This document shows, in pieces, positions 1 through 9,217 of a stretch of DNA of 64,000 bases; positions within the stretch are counted from its first letter, which is position 1; each line of letters starts with the position of its first letter. Below the pieces are notes generated by a model that did not search any database, was not told the origin of the DNA, and saw only the letters and a program-made list of their open reading frames with translations. The stretch covers positions 344,398,957-344,462,956 of the forward strand of contig OY856412.1 of the NCBI GenBank assembly GCA_963693085.1. The letters run 5' to 3'. A program made the position numbers and the translations under genes. The DNA comes from Alisma plantago-aquatica. Its lineage: Eukaryota > Streptophyta > Magnoliopsida > Alismatales > Alismataceae.

Positions 1-45
1 GGAGCCAACCGATCGGCTGGTGGCACCCAGACGACCGGCTGAAGA
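1..45 (+). promoter_or_regulatory. End of the phased palindrome array in the A1 leader
   Basis: Two units of the CCGATCGG-type palindrome start at about 8 and 30, 22 bp apart. They correspond to the last two units of the leader array in A2 (about 54922 and 54944). The rest of the array lies before the window. Function is unknown; see the LTR array at 5273-5680. Confidence 0.6.
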
Positions 46-820
46 GTACAGATCATTCATGTGATGAGTTGATCTACTCGGATGGCAAGGCACAGAGTTC
101 ATCTTGTACAGGTTGCATGTGATGTAGACCTAGATGACCGTGATTCCTCTTGGCTCGAGGAATCACATTAGGATGGCCATAATCATCGCTTTTTATCGTA
201 TGTGCATGTTTTCTGTGGGATATAGCATGTATATGATACGTACTATGTATTGTGATGATTGGATATGTATATGTATATAAAACCAAATCCCTCATTAAAA
301 TATTAAGTTTTAGATGCCTTCCAAATGCAACACACGTGAAAAGCTTGATCGACCAAGTGTGGGCACCCCAAAGCGTGGTGCACCGTCTATCTCGTGGAAG
401 CGTGAAGGATGAATGTGTGGGTCTGCCAAAGCAGGGTGCATATTCATCGTGTTTGCTTTGGGTCGGACTTAACAAGGTGATCTAGATGGGATCTAGTACC
501 TTGAGGCATAGAGATGATCATTGCAAGGAGTTGTAGATGACATCTTATCAAGAGTTGCATATGATGCAATTGGCAAAAGTTGCCTACCTGAGAGATCTAA
601 GTTGTGGGCGATCATCCAAAGCTGACTCATGATTTAGAGGATTTCAGGATCTTGCCCACTAGAAGATTGTACGCTGCAATCTTCCGAATTGATGGTGAGG
701 GCTATCAATTTGAAGTAAAATAGTGGGAGCGATAATTAATGAAAGGCCTAATTATATCTTCAAATTTTTCAAATCAATCAATAAGTCAAAAATGAGTTTT
801 CAACTAAAATTGCATATTTT

Positions 821-830
821 CCTTTTGTAG
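821..830 (+). promoter_or_regulatory. Candidate 3' splice site before gag (A1)
   Basis: A pyrimidine-rich stretch ends in TTTTGTAG, five bases before the gag ATG at 836, with a branch-point-like CTAAA about 20 bases upstream. The same layout occurs in A2 (55743) and in diverged element B (10466). It pairs with a donor in the LTR leader to make a leader intron. Splicing is inferred and no transcript is available. Confidence 0.55.
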
Positions 831-835
831 TTCAA

Positions 836-1690
836 ATGGCAACAAACAACAACAACTTTTCTTTGCGATCGGTCCTTGACAAGGACAAGATAAATGGGAC
901 AAACTTCCACGACTGGTATCGGACATTGAGAATTGTTCTCACTCAAGAGCGTAAGCTCTATGTCCTGGATACTCCAATTCCAGAGGAACCCGCTCCTAAT
1001 GCACCAAGGACAGAAAGGGATGCTTACAAGAAGCATTCTAATGATGCCATTGATGCAAAGTGCTTGATGCTATGTTCAATGAACCATGAGTTGCAGAGGC
1101 AACATGAGAACATGGGTGTCATAGAGATGATTCTGCATCTCAGGAACATGTATGAAGATCAGGCACGGCAAGAGAGGTACAATGTTTCTAGAGCAATGTT
1201 CAAGTGCGTCATGACAGAAGGAGATCCAGTTGGTCCTCACACACTCAAGATGATTGGGTATGTGGAGAACCTACAGAGACTGGGATTTCTACTGAGCCAA
1301 GAGTTGGCTACTGACGTGATACTGCAATCGTTGCCAGAATCTTACAGTCAGTTTGTGATGAACTACAACATGAACAACTTTGATAGGCCACTGTCAGAGT
1401 TGTTGGGCATGTTGAGGACAGCCAAGTTACAGATGAAGAAGGACAAGCCTAAGTCCGTGATGGTGATCACGAGCAAGAAAGGCAAGTCCAAGTGCAAGGG
1501 CAAGGGCAAAGCTAAGAAAGGTTCTGAAGCTAGCCAGGAGTCCAAGCCATCTTCAGCTCTCAAGGCCAAGGGAGGCATGACAAAGAAAGGAAATTACCAC
1601 CATTGTCAAAAGCCAGGACATTGGAAAAGGAATTGTCCTCTCTACCTGGAAGAACAAAAGAAGAAGGAGGCGACTGAAGCCTCTACTTGA
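836..1690 (+). CDS. gag: Copia-type Gag polyprotein, intact 284-residue frame
   Basis: This encodes a structural Gag protein of the kind that forms the cytoplasmic virus-like particle of Ty1/copia elements. The N-terminus (residues ~8-35) has the gag-leader pattern ending in GTNFHDWYRTLRIVL. Residues ~60-200 fit the UBN2 / retrotransposon gag fold. Residues ~205-250 are a Lys-rich basic stretch. A zinc knuckle lies at 254-267. The knuckle reads Y254-HH-C257-QKPG-H262-WKRN-C267, so the first Cys is replaced by Tyr; copy A2 has Cys there (TGC against TAC). The ATG at 836 is chosen because it follows the candidate splice acceptor and matches the start in A2 and B. The frame closes with a stop and no protease or integrase frame follows. 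A plain Gag-Pol element would run on for over 1000 codons, so this is a gag-only remnant or a non-autonomous design. Confidence 0.88.
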   Translation: MATNNNNFSLRSVLDKDKINGTNFHDWYRTLRIVLTQERKLYVLDTPIPEEPAPNAPRTERDAYKKHSNDAIDAKCLMLCSMNHELQRQHENMGVIEMILHLRNMYEDQARQERYNVSRAMFKCVMTEGDPVGPHTLKMIGYVENLQRLGFLLSQELATDVILQSLPESYSQFVMNYNMNNFDRPLSELLGMLRTAKLQMKKDKPKSVMVITSKKGKSKCKGKGKAKKGSEASQESKPSSALKAKGGMTKKGNYHHCQKPGHWKRNCPLYLEEQKKKEATEAST

Positions 1691-2740
1691 AGGTGTCATG
1701 TAAATAAACTTGTAACACTTTTTGAGATATATGATATCAAGATGTAAAGTGTAAAGCATTCTTACTTGGGGCAAGTGTTGCCTTTATAGATAGGAATACT
1801 TTAGTTTATTTTCAGCCAATAAGGCATGTAATACAGTTATGAACTGCTATTTCATACTTGCCAATTGATAGAAACACTTTATTTTTGCATATTGTATGAC
1901 AATGATAGCAATTAATAAAGAGATGTTTCAATTTATAAAGATGTGATCTTTGTGGCAATGCCTTATTTATCTTGTGATATTTGATATGCATAAGATAAGA
2001 CGATACCTAAAAGTTATAGATAACTCAAACAATTTAATTAGCATTAATCATGAGAAATTCATTTCTAGTTTCCATGTGATGGATAAAACTAGACTCTTTT
2101 GGTTAGAGAACCAGTAAGGGACATGAATATCTTGGACATGATTAATCAATCTTCACTAAAGTAGTGGAAGAATGATTATCCTATTAGGTATAATACATGT
2201 GATGTATTTAAATACCTATTGGAATAAATGCTAATACTTCAAATGGTGTTTAGAGAAATACCAATATGAATGTCTTGAAATGTTCAAGATTATCATAAAT
2301 GAAGTACAAATTTGGTAAAGTATTAATTCTTGATGAGATCAATGAATGAAATACTTGGACCAAATGTTTGAGATCCTTATGAGTGATTATGATAGTGTAT
2401 CATAGTGAACTCATGATTAAGGCATGGTGATGTCTAAATCAAGAAGGAATCATACTCTAAGGAGTTAGAGAATGATTATCGAATAACTGAATTCTCCTTA
2501 ATAAAAGAATACCCCACACTAATAAAAGAAATTAAGAATCACAAGGGTTGTGAGTTCTCATATCCTTAACAGATACACCTCAATTATCTATGTGATGAGT
2601 TGTTCATGTGATGAGTCAACTATCTAGATGAATATGAGGAACCGAATTTTGAGTTATGATTTATGATCATTACATCCTAAATGATTTCCATGTGAACCAT
2701 AAGGTATGACCTTGATGGTAGCACTCATTGGATGAAATCC
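1691..2740 (+). other. Gag to RT spacer, no readable gene
   Basis: This AT-rich stretch is colinear with A2 (56604-57660). It lies where protease and integrase should be. I could not match either, so these domains are deleted or decayed beyond recognition. Confidence 0.6.
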
Positions 2741-4000
2741 ATAAGTGCAAATGAGTCTTAAGTGTTAAGACACATGGATAACATTTTGAGAAGGATGATG
2801 CTTTTTTATTGCAACTTAATGACTGAGACATTTGGCATATGGATACTAAAACCGCATTCCTATGAGGAATAAAACAAGAATGTGTATGTGACACAACCTA
2901 TAAGGTTTATGAATCCACTAATGCAAATGAAGTCTATAAGTTACAATGGACTAATCAATGTGATTGATTGAGTATAAGCAACTCAGAATTGGATCTTTAC
3001 TTTGATGATATAGTCAAAGGGTTTGACTGACATGTCAAAGATAAAGAAAGGATCTGTGATTTAGTGGGAGCGTATTCACATTTCACATGTTGATGTGAAA
3101 TGGAATTGTTCTAGAATGGAAATACAAAAGTGGAAATTATCTTTAAGGAAGATAGAGATGTTTCCTATATGATAGGAATAGAGATCTATAGAGATAGTTC
3201 TCGACAAATCTCTTGACCTGGAAAAGAGAGAGCATACATTGGCAATCTGTACTGAAGGGTTCAGTATGCACAGATTCAGTGGGAGAAAACTTGTCCATGT
3301 TATATGGATATTAGTATCCCAAGGCCAAGTGTCCAATTCTTATGAAGAATGGGAACACTAAGAATAGATATGGATCTATCATGTATGTAATCATCCCATT
3401 GTCTTGCATGTATGACATGGCAAGAATAAAATGCATTCATCATTTTGTATGTATGACATGACAATATGATGTGCTCATCCTGATAACTCGTATGTGGGAC
3501 ATGACGAGTGGATGTTTGTCTACTTCCAGTAAGGGTTACTGTAATACCATGAGAACTTGATAAGTACTTGTGAAGTACTAGTTCTATGGAGATAAGGAAG
3601 AGTTTGATGTAAAGAGTTACATTGATGCGAACTTCTGAAAGGACAGAAAATTAATCGCAAAATATACATAGGATGTATAAAAGTGAAAGTTTGTTGATAA
3701 TTGGAAGTGTTCCAATAAAACCATTTAAAAAGGGAAATGCTGAGTATCTGTGTGTTAGTGAACATCAGTGGATACTATATGGATCTGATAGTTCATGAGA
3801 TGAACTTATATTCCACTCATTGATGACAAGTCTAGAATCCTTGATCATGCAATGTGGCTAAATGTTAGCAAAGGAATACTAGATCGCATATTACGGCAAC
3901 TCCATCTCATACGTGCGACGTACAGCGAAGAGATGAGAGACATGCGATTTATACTGACTTTGGCAAGGTGTTGCCATTACTCACTATGATTGGCACTAGA
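2740..4000 (+). pseudogene. pol: Copia RT / RNase H relic (A1)
   Basis: Fragments fit the copia reverse transcriptase and RNase H order. Around 2830-2865 the frame reads IWHMDTKTAFL followed by a TGA stop (2863-2865), matching the family block D-VKTAFLNG. Around 3130-3290 comes a run like the conserved L-GIEI-RDRS region. Around 3590-3640 is EEFDVKSYIDA, and around 3886-3916 ILRQLHLIR, the usual RNase H end. Many stops and shifts separate these pieces. The TGA at 2863 is also present in A2 (57776-57778), so it predates both insertions. Confidence 0.75.
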
Positions 4001-4053
4001 GCACAGTGACATGTGGGACATGTTTGAAGATCACTATGAATATGATTCAAGAG

Positions 4054-4111
4054 TGATTGGCTCGCAGTGCAAGTGGGAGTCTGTTGGTATGTATGCCCTG
4101 AGAGCCAATCA
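4054..4111 (+). other. Polypurine tract in the loop of a 10-bp inverted repeat (A1)
   Basis: The plus-strand primer tract AAGTGGGAG (4071-4079) stands just before the 3' LTR start at 4082. It is flanked by perfect inverted repeats TGATTGGCTC (4054-4063) and GAGCCAATCA (4102-4111), the second inside the LTR. In RNA this would make a 10-bp stem with the tract in a 38-base loop. The same arrangement is intact in A2 (58966-59023) and degraded in B. Confidence 0.7.
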
Positions 4112-5272
4112 TGGGATGATTGGTGGGATACATTAAGATTGATTTGATAAACATCAAAGGCGAGCTTCCAATTCATTCTGGTTCAGTCATATGAGATAGT
4201 GATAGAACAGATTGAATGTCTAGAGAATGACAGTACTCAATGACGTATGCTTTCAGGTTAAGGACCTGAACGATGAGATCATACGGATGCTAAGAGTTTG
4301 TACATTCTTGTTATGTCCCTAGTCGGATGTCATTGTGGAAGGTAGATAGACAGCAATGACACACAAGACTAGATTGTGGTGTTGGTTGATGACAGAATCT
4401 CATTAGTCATGATATAGAGATATCAAACCAAACACATAGGTACCTGTTAGAGAACAAGGTACCGGATAGACCCACCGTGAGTTTTACACATGGAACCATG
4501 AGATGGTAGTCATAGTCAGTACTCACAGTGATGGTGGTGAGTGTGATTCTTAGACCTGAAATCACTGCACTCAACACATGTCGTTGGGCACACTTTGACA
4601 TCATCAAACGCAGTCCTGAAACATGGGTTGTTATAAAGGTGATGATTGGGTGGTTTTGACACATGGGGCTTTTGAGGGGTGAGTGATAGATATGGGATTT
4701 GTCCCTCCTGAGGGAGTTTGATATCCAAGGCCACTTGATGAGTAGGATTGAGATAGGTGTGCGCACGCATGTGTGAATCAGTATGTGATATTGATGTCAT
4801 ACATATCTCCTTCAATCTGCTCTGAGATCAAGAAAGTGAATGAACGTTGACAGGATGACTGTTCCATGCCTTGAGTTCATTCGGAATATCAGTGACAAAG
4901 GAATTATACATTCACTGTAACACCATTCACAGATTGTAGGATGAAAGTTGTTCTCCAACTTTCTACTTTCACTTGGGTAGCATTGATGTGTGACTAGGCA
5001 CCGCTCTTTGCTTGTGAAGTCATAAGTGTTATGGACTTTCACTGCCTACGTGAAATGGACCTACAAGGTCACACACATAGGATTTAACCTGGAAGAGGAG
5101 TTTTGTCCACAAGCAATGTTTAGATTGATTAATAAAGGAGTTTAGTAGTTCAGTTAAACACTCAATCAGTCGATGACTCAATATCATATGGTTCAAGGTG
5201 TTGGACGCATTGATTGGAGTATCGGATTGATTGAAATCACAATTGACTGATTTTTCCCAACCTGTGCTCCCA

Positions 5273-5680
5273 ACCGATCGGCTCATGTGATGAACCGGTC
5301 GGCTGAGGTGCTGAACCGGTCAGCTGGAGTGTCCAGGCCGATCGGCTCATGCCCAGGTTGAAACGACCGGTTCAAGAGTTGAACCGATCGGCTCAACTGG
5401 TGCAACCGACCAGTTGGGAAAGTCATGTCGGCAAGAATTTTCCTTTGGTTTCAAATTGCCCAATTTGATTGGGAATAACATTGGTATTCGACACCAATTG
5501 GGAACGAAACAAGGAAAGTATTTTTGAGCCAGATTAGGACCATGAACTGATTGGTTCAGGGCACCAACCGATCGGTTGGAGTGCCCCAAACGATCGGCTC
5601 AGGTCCAACCGATCGGCTCAATGGCCGAACCGATCGGTTTAGTTGTGAACCGATCATTTCAAGTTGCGAACCGGTTGCTT
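5273..5680 (+). promoter_or_regulatory. Two 7-unit palindrome clusters at ~21-bp period, upstream of the LTR TATA box
   Basis: Fourteen copies of a degenerate 12-mer near AACCGATCGGTT, itself palindromic, start at about 5273, 5294, 5315, 5337, 5362, 5383, 5405 and then 5546, 5567, 5589, 5608, 5629, 5649, 5670. Spacing is 19-25 bp, mostly 21, which is two turns of B-DNA. Sequence between units is not repeated, so this is not a simple tandem satellite. The last unit is about 90 bp upstream of the TATA box. A role as helically phased transcription-factor sites, or as an RNA pairing element, is inference. Confidence 0.8.
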
Positions 5681-5761
5681 TTTGTGGAAAATTCTCGAAC
5701 CCTTCTACTCCTACTTTAGTCCTGTATTTTCGGGCACAGAGAACCCTGTCCCATGACCCGC

Positions 5762-5772
5762 CTATATATATA
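5762..5772 (+). promoter_or_regulatory. LTR TATA box (A1)
   Basis: CTATATATATA is followed by GGGGTATTGGGGGC-like sequence conserved in all A-family LTRs. Transcription would be expected to start about 30 bases downstream, near 5795. Confidence 0.7.
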
Positions 5773-6193
5773 GGGGTATTGGGGCTTCTCAAAGTACAAC
5801 TCAATGCAAGTCGGTTGCTTTGCGAAGTTGTCGTTCTCTCTGGTTTTGGTAACCATCAGAGAGCCCGAGCAAGTGCTTCCCGCAAAACGGAGGTGCAGCA
5901 AGGGAAGGACAACTACAGTAGCAGGAGAGTGTATTGGCGACTAGTACGTCAACAGGAGGGTGCGACTCCTTCCACTTCCTTGTGGGACAAGGAGAGTGGA
6001 GTTCCAGGTGGTCTGTGTGGACTACTACAGAGGCGGGAGGACATTGCGCTTAGGAGGACAACTGTCATCCGACAGTCCGGTTCGAGTAGGAGTTGTCAGT
6101 CCCGGTGCGACCAGGAGCTGCACAGATTCCGTCGAAGACCGGAGTTGAAGACCGCGCATTGCGTGAGGTATTGTCGCCGAGCAAGCCTCGGGA

Positions 6194-6203
6194 CAAGGTA
6201 TGA
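6194..6203 (+). promoter_or_regulatory. Candidate splice donor in U5 (A1 3' LTR copy)
   Basis: ACAAG|GTATGA matches a plant 5' splice site, with GT at 6198-6199. The same spot is GTATRA-like in all related LTRs read here. In this 3' LTR copy it is not used for the A1 transcript itself; the operative copy is in the 5' LTR. Confidence 0.5.
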
Positions 6204-6314
6204 TTCCACAAACCATCCTTTCCTATTATATAGACGTTGACGCGTTTCCTCGGTATGGGTTTGGGAGAAAATTTTTGTTTCCGCTGCCTTCTCTGTCTCC
6301 CCTAAAACCCAACA

Positions 6315-6825
6315 CAATAATATTTCACAATTGTTGTCCTCTCTAGTTGTAGTTACCAATACACAGCTCAAGCAAGTCCTACCTATAAAAGGGAGGAATA
6401 ACAAGGGACATACAATTGTGGAAGAGAGAATCAATCCTAGAAGATTGATTTTTGAAAGGAGAACCCCTTCTTGTTGGCTATGGTAGTACAATGTGGAGTT
6501 ATCAGTGGTCCTCATGGACTACTATAGAGATGAGGAGGTTGTTGTTTCCCACTAGGAGGATGCCATCAGCCATCACCTTTGGTGATGCACATGAGGTCGT
6601 TGTTGATGACTATTTGAGTGCTACTTGAAGAAGAAGCACATTTCTACTTGAATAAGAAGCATGTTACTACAGGAAGAGTTGTCGTGAACTTGCTCCAGGA
6701 CCATGTATAACTCTTGTTATCTTCCATCCTAGATACATTGTTTTTGATGAAATCTCGCAGATTAGGGAGTCAGGCATTAAAATTTTTGTTTTCAGTGCCA
6801 TATTTGTGGCCTCAAGTTTGCAACA
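6315..6825 (+). repeat. 3' end of an older related LTR (C)
   Basis: This diverged LTR tail matches the R/U5 of the A/B family. Landmarks are a TTGTTGTCCTCTC-like block, a CATGTATAACT block at the splice-donor position (GT 6705-6706), and the end GCAACA at 6825. Its left part would lie beyond A1, outside the window, so A1 inserted into it. Immediately right, the sequence ACACCTCTTGT matches the left side of repeat R1b (about 18000), so C itself sits in R1. Confidence 0.6.
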
Positions 6826-7931
6826 ATAACACCTCTTGTTATTGTTGGCAAGGTATGCTGGCAGAGAAAATCGAGTGATGATTGGCATGGCATATTCCAT
6901 ATAGGATTTGGTTAGTACTCATAAAGACAATCCCAATTCATTTTATTTTATTCAAAGGGAACATTATGAATTTCTTAAGAATAACAATACTCAATGACAC
7001 ATGTCTTCAAGTACGTGACTTGGAGGATGAGATGATAAGAATGTTAAGAGTGTGTATATTCATATTATGTCCCTAGTCGGTTGTAACAATAGAAGGTAGA
7101 TAGACATGAGTAGCACATAAGACTAGAGTGTGGGTTGGTTTATGACAAAATCTCATTAGTCATGATATTGCAATATCAAACCAAGCACAACGATAAATGT
7201 TAGGGAACAATATATCATACAAACACACCTTGAGAATGATACATGAAAACCATTATTGGTGGTCATAGTCATATCTCAAAGTGAATGTGATGATTGTTAT
7301 TCTTAGACCTGAAATCATTACACTCATCACATATCGTTGGTTACACTTTGACAACATCAAAAAGATTCCTAAAACATGTGTTGTTATAACGATGATGATT
7401 GGGTGACTTTGCCACTTGGGAATGGATTGTAAGTGATAGATATGGGATTTGTCCCTCCTACTGGAGATTGATATACTAGCCACTTGATAAGCGAGACTAA
7501 GAAATGTATGTACATGCACATGTGAATTAATATATGATATTGTGGTCACATTATCTTAGATAGCTTTCTCTTGGTTCAAGGAACATGGATTGAATGCTGA
7601 GAGGATGACAATTCTATGCCCTGAGCTCGTCCTCAGTATCAGTTATAAAAGAATTAGACAGTCACTACAACTCCTTACATAGATTTTAGGTTGAAGTTGT
7701 TCTCCAACTTTCCGTTCACTTAGGTAGCATGGATGTGCGGCACAACACCAATTCTTGCTTATGATGTCATAAGTTATTATGGTCATTCACTGCCAATGTG
7801 ATATGGGACCTATAGGGTCACACACATAGGAACTCATCTATAAGAGGACTTTGATCTTGAATGATGATTGGATTGATTACTAAAGTCTTTGGGTATTCAA
7901 TAAACGTAACAAATTGGCTAAGTGCACTGCT

Positions 7932-8354
7932 AAATGACCATCTCACTGAGTGAGACGGTGGTCTGGGAAGCCAAAAGAGAATCTCAAGTGTTGATACGGC
8001 CATTTAGGTTGTCATGAAAATCAAAAATTGAATTGGCTAAGATCTTCCCAAATTGAGATGTGAACTGACTCATTCATTCTGATGAATTGACCAGCTCGGC
8101 TCAGCTTGGCTCACCGGACGGTCATTTGGGTGAGCTATGAGTCAGACATGTATCTCTCCTGTATGGGACGGAGCCTCAGTTGGGGGCGAACAAATATTCT
8201 AGAAGCTCTCCAATCTCATTTAGATTACACAATACTTGTGGTGCAAGGAATTACTATTTAGCATTGATTGGGAAACTATCAGACAATCATTTGGCAGTGT
8301 GAGATGACCATCTCTTGTGACAAGATGACTGTCTAGGTCACCAGATGATCATTT
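7932..8354 (+). promoter_or_regulatory. Phased array in the B LTR with a different 12-mer
   Basis: Units near AGATGACCATCT start at about 7932 and 7953 (21 apart), then 8302, 8323 and 8343 (21 and 20 apart). The unit is close to a palindrome of form AGATGRYCATCT. It occupies the same place upstream of the TATA box as the AACCGATCGGTT array of family A but shares no obvious sequence with it. Fewer units are readable because B is decayed. Confidence 0.6.
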
Positions 8355-8447
8355 CATGTATACATGTTGTGAAAATTCAAGATCTTTTGGTCCCTTCCAC
8401 TCCCACACAGATCTTGAATAGACTGGGAACCTTATCTCTAACCCCGC

Positions 8448-8458
8448 CTATAAATAGA
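8448..8458 (+). promoter_or_regulatory. LTR TATA box (B 5' LTR)
   Basis: CTATAAATAGA is followed by GGAGTTTTAGGG. The 3' LTR of B has the same box at about 14494-14505. Confidence 0.7.
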
Positions 8459-8918
8459 GGAGTTTTAGGGTTTCCCAAAGCACAACACAAACAATTGAGA
8501 ATCATTTTCTCTGAAAATTATTGTCCTCTCTGGTTGTGGTAACCAAAAGAGTCCAAGCATGTCCTACCCGGCTAGGGCGGGATAGGTACAAGAGAGAAAC
8601 AACAGAGGATCTTTGTTGTGGGAGAGCAAGTTGGTGACTAGTACACCAACATGAGGGAAAACTCCTTGATGTCTATTCTAGTTGAATGACATGAGTTCTT
8701 GTTGGTTCGTGTGGACTACACTAGAGGCTGGAGTCTTTTGGATGCTCCTAGGAAAGCAAATTCAGCCTACAGTCCATGGCGAGACCACATGAATCACTAT
8801 AGAAGATGTCATGTTTGTTTTTCATGGTGAAGACTAGGAGTTGTGCATCCACCGTCCAAGAGAAACTAGTAGACAATTTCATGGAAGTGAGTTGTTGTTC
8901 TTGGACTTGATCAAGCAT

Positions 8919-8927
8919 CATGTATAA
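8919..8927 (+). promoter_or_regulatory. Decayed splice donor position in B 5' LTR
   Basis: It reads CAT|GTATAA with GT at 8922-8923. The B 3' LTR keeps a better donor, TCAG|GTATAA (GT 14959-14960). Distance to the B acceptor at 10466 gives a 1545-base intron, within a base of that in A2. Confidence 0.4.
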
Positions 8928-9044
8928 TTTGTTAAATCATCCTTCCTATTTCATAGTACTTGACACGGTCTTGCTGTTATGGGAATACATATAGATAATT
9001 TATTTATTTCCTCTACTATACGGTGTGCCCGTATTTCCCAATAG

Positions 9045-9057
9045 TGGTACCAGAGCC
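9045..9057 (+). other. Primer binding site of B (initiator Met tRNA type)
   Basis: TGGTACCAGAGCC differs by one base from the plant initiator-Met tRNA complement TGGTATCAGAGCC and begins two bases after the 5' LTR end. It is the minus-strand DNA primer site. Confidence 0.85.
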
Positions 9058-9190
9058 ACATTAATTTACTATATCTTAGGATAATTGATATGATTGGATT
9101 TTGGTTGAATCATTTATATATTCCATACGATGTGATTATTTAAACAGTCTCATATGTGTATCCGATCAAATACTACATAATCCCAAACTC

Positions 9191-9217
9191 TATATATATA
9201 TATATACATATATATAG
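9191..9217. repeat. TA microsatellite
   Basis: A run of TA dinucleotides broken by one C lies in the B leader. Confidence 0.8.

Larger units (their letters stand above)
1..6314 (+). mobile_element. Copia-like LTR retrotransposon copy A1 (5' LTR outside window)
   Basis: The window opens about 600 bases downstream of where the primer binding site should lie, judged by colinearity with the complete copy A2: window base 1 matches base 54915. The order is leader, gag (836-1690), decayed pol scraps, polypurine tract, 3' LTR. The 3' LTR ends in CCCAACA at 6314, after which the sequence becomes the tail of an older LTR. The right-hand 5-bp target copy would be CAATA (6315-6319); the left copy is out of view. 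The only intact reading frame is gag, so the element cannot be autonomous. Confidence 0.9.
4082..6314 (+). repeat. 3' LTR of A1 (2233 bp)
   Basis: It starts TGTTGGTATG and ends CCCAACA, matching both LTRs of A2 over the whole length with scattered substitutions and small indels. The U3 part is AT-rich to about 5265, followed by the two palindrome clusters (5273-5680), a TATA box at 5762, and a GC-richer R/U5 with a candidate splice donor at 6198. Unlike the A2 5' LTR, its leader carries an ATG at about 5813. Confidence 0.92.
6843..9043 (+). repeat. 5' LTR of B (2201 bp)
   Basis: It starts TGTTGGCAAG and ends CCCAATA next to the primer site. Segments such as the ATGTCCCTAGTCGG block, CATTAGTCATGATAT, GATATGGGATTTGTCCCTCC and the U5 TCCTCTCTGGTTGTGGTAACC align with the A-family LTR. 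It carries its own phased array (7932-8354) and a TATA box at 8448. Confidence 0.85.

Noticed and set aside
5273..5424. CRISPR-like array (short palindromic repeats at regular spacing)
   Set aside because: Repeats are only about 12 bp, degenerate, spaced by ~9 bp, and lie in a eukaryotic LTR. No cas genes are present.
5551..6240. 229-codon open frame across the A1 LTR
   Set aside because: It starts inside the palindrome cluster and runs over the TATA box and start site, so no LTR transcript would carry it. The matching frame is broken in both A2 LTRs. Its Arg/Ser-rich composition comes from the palindromes and the GC-rich U5.
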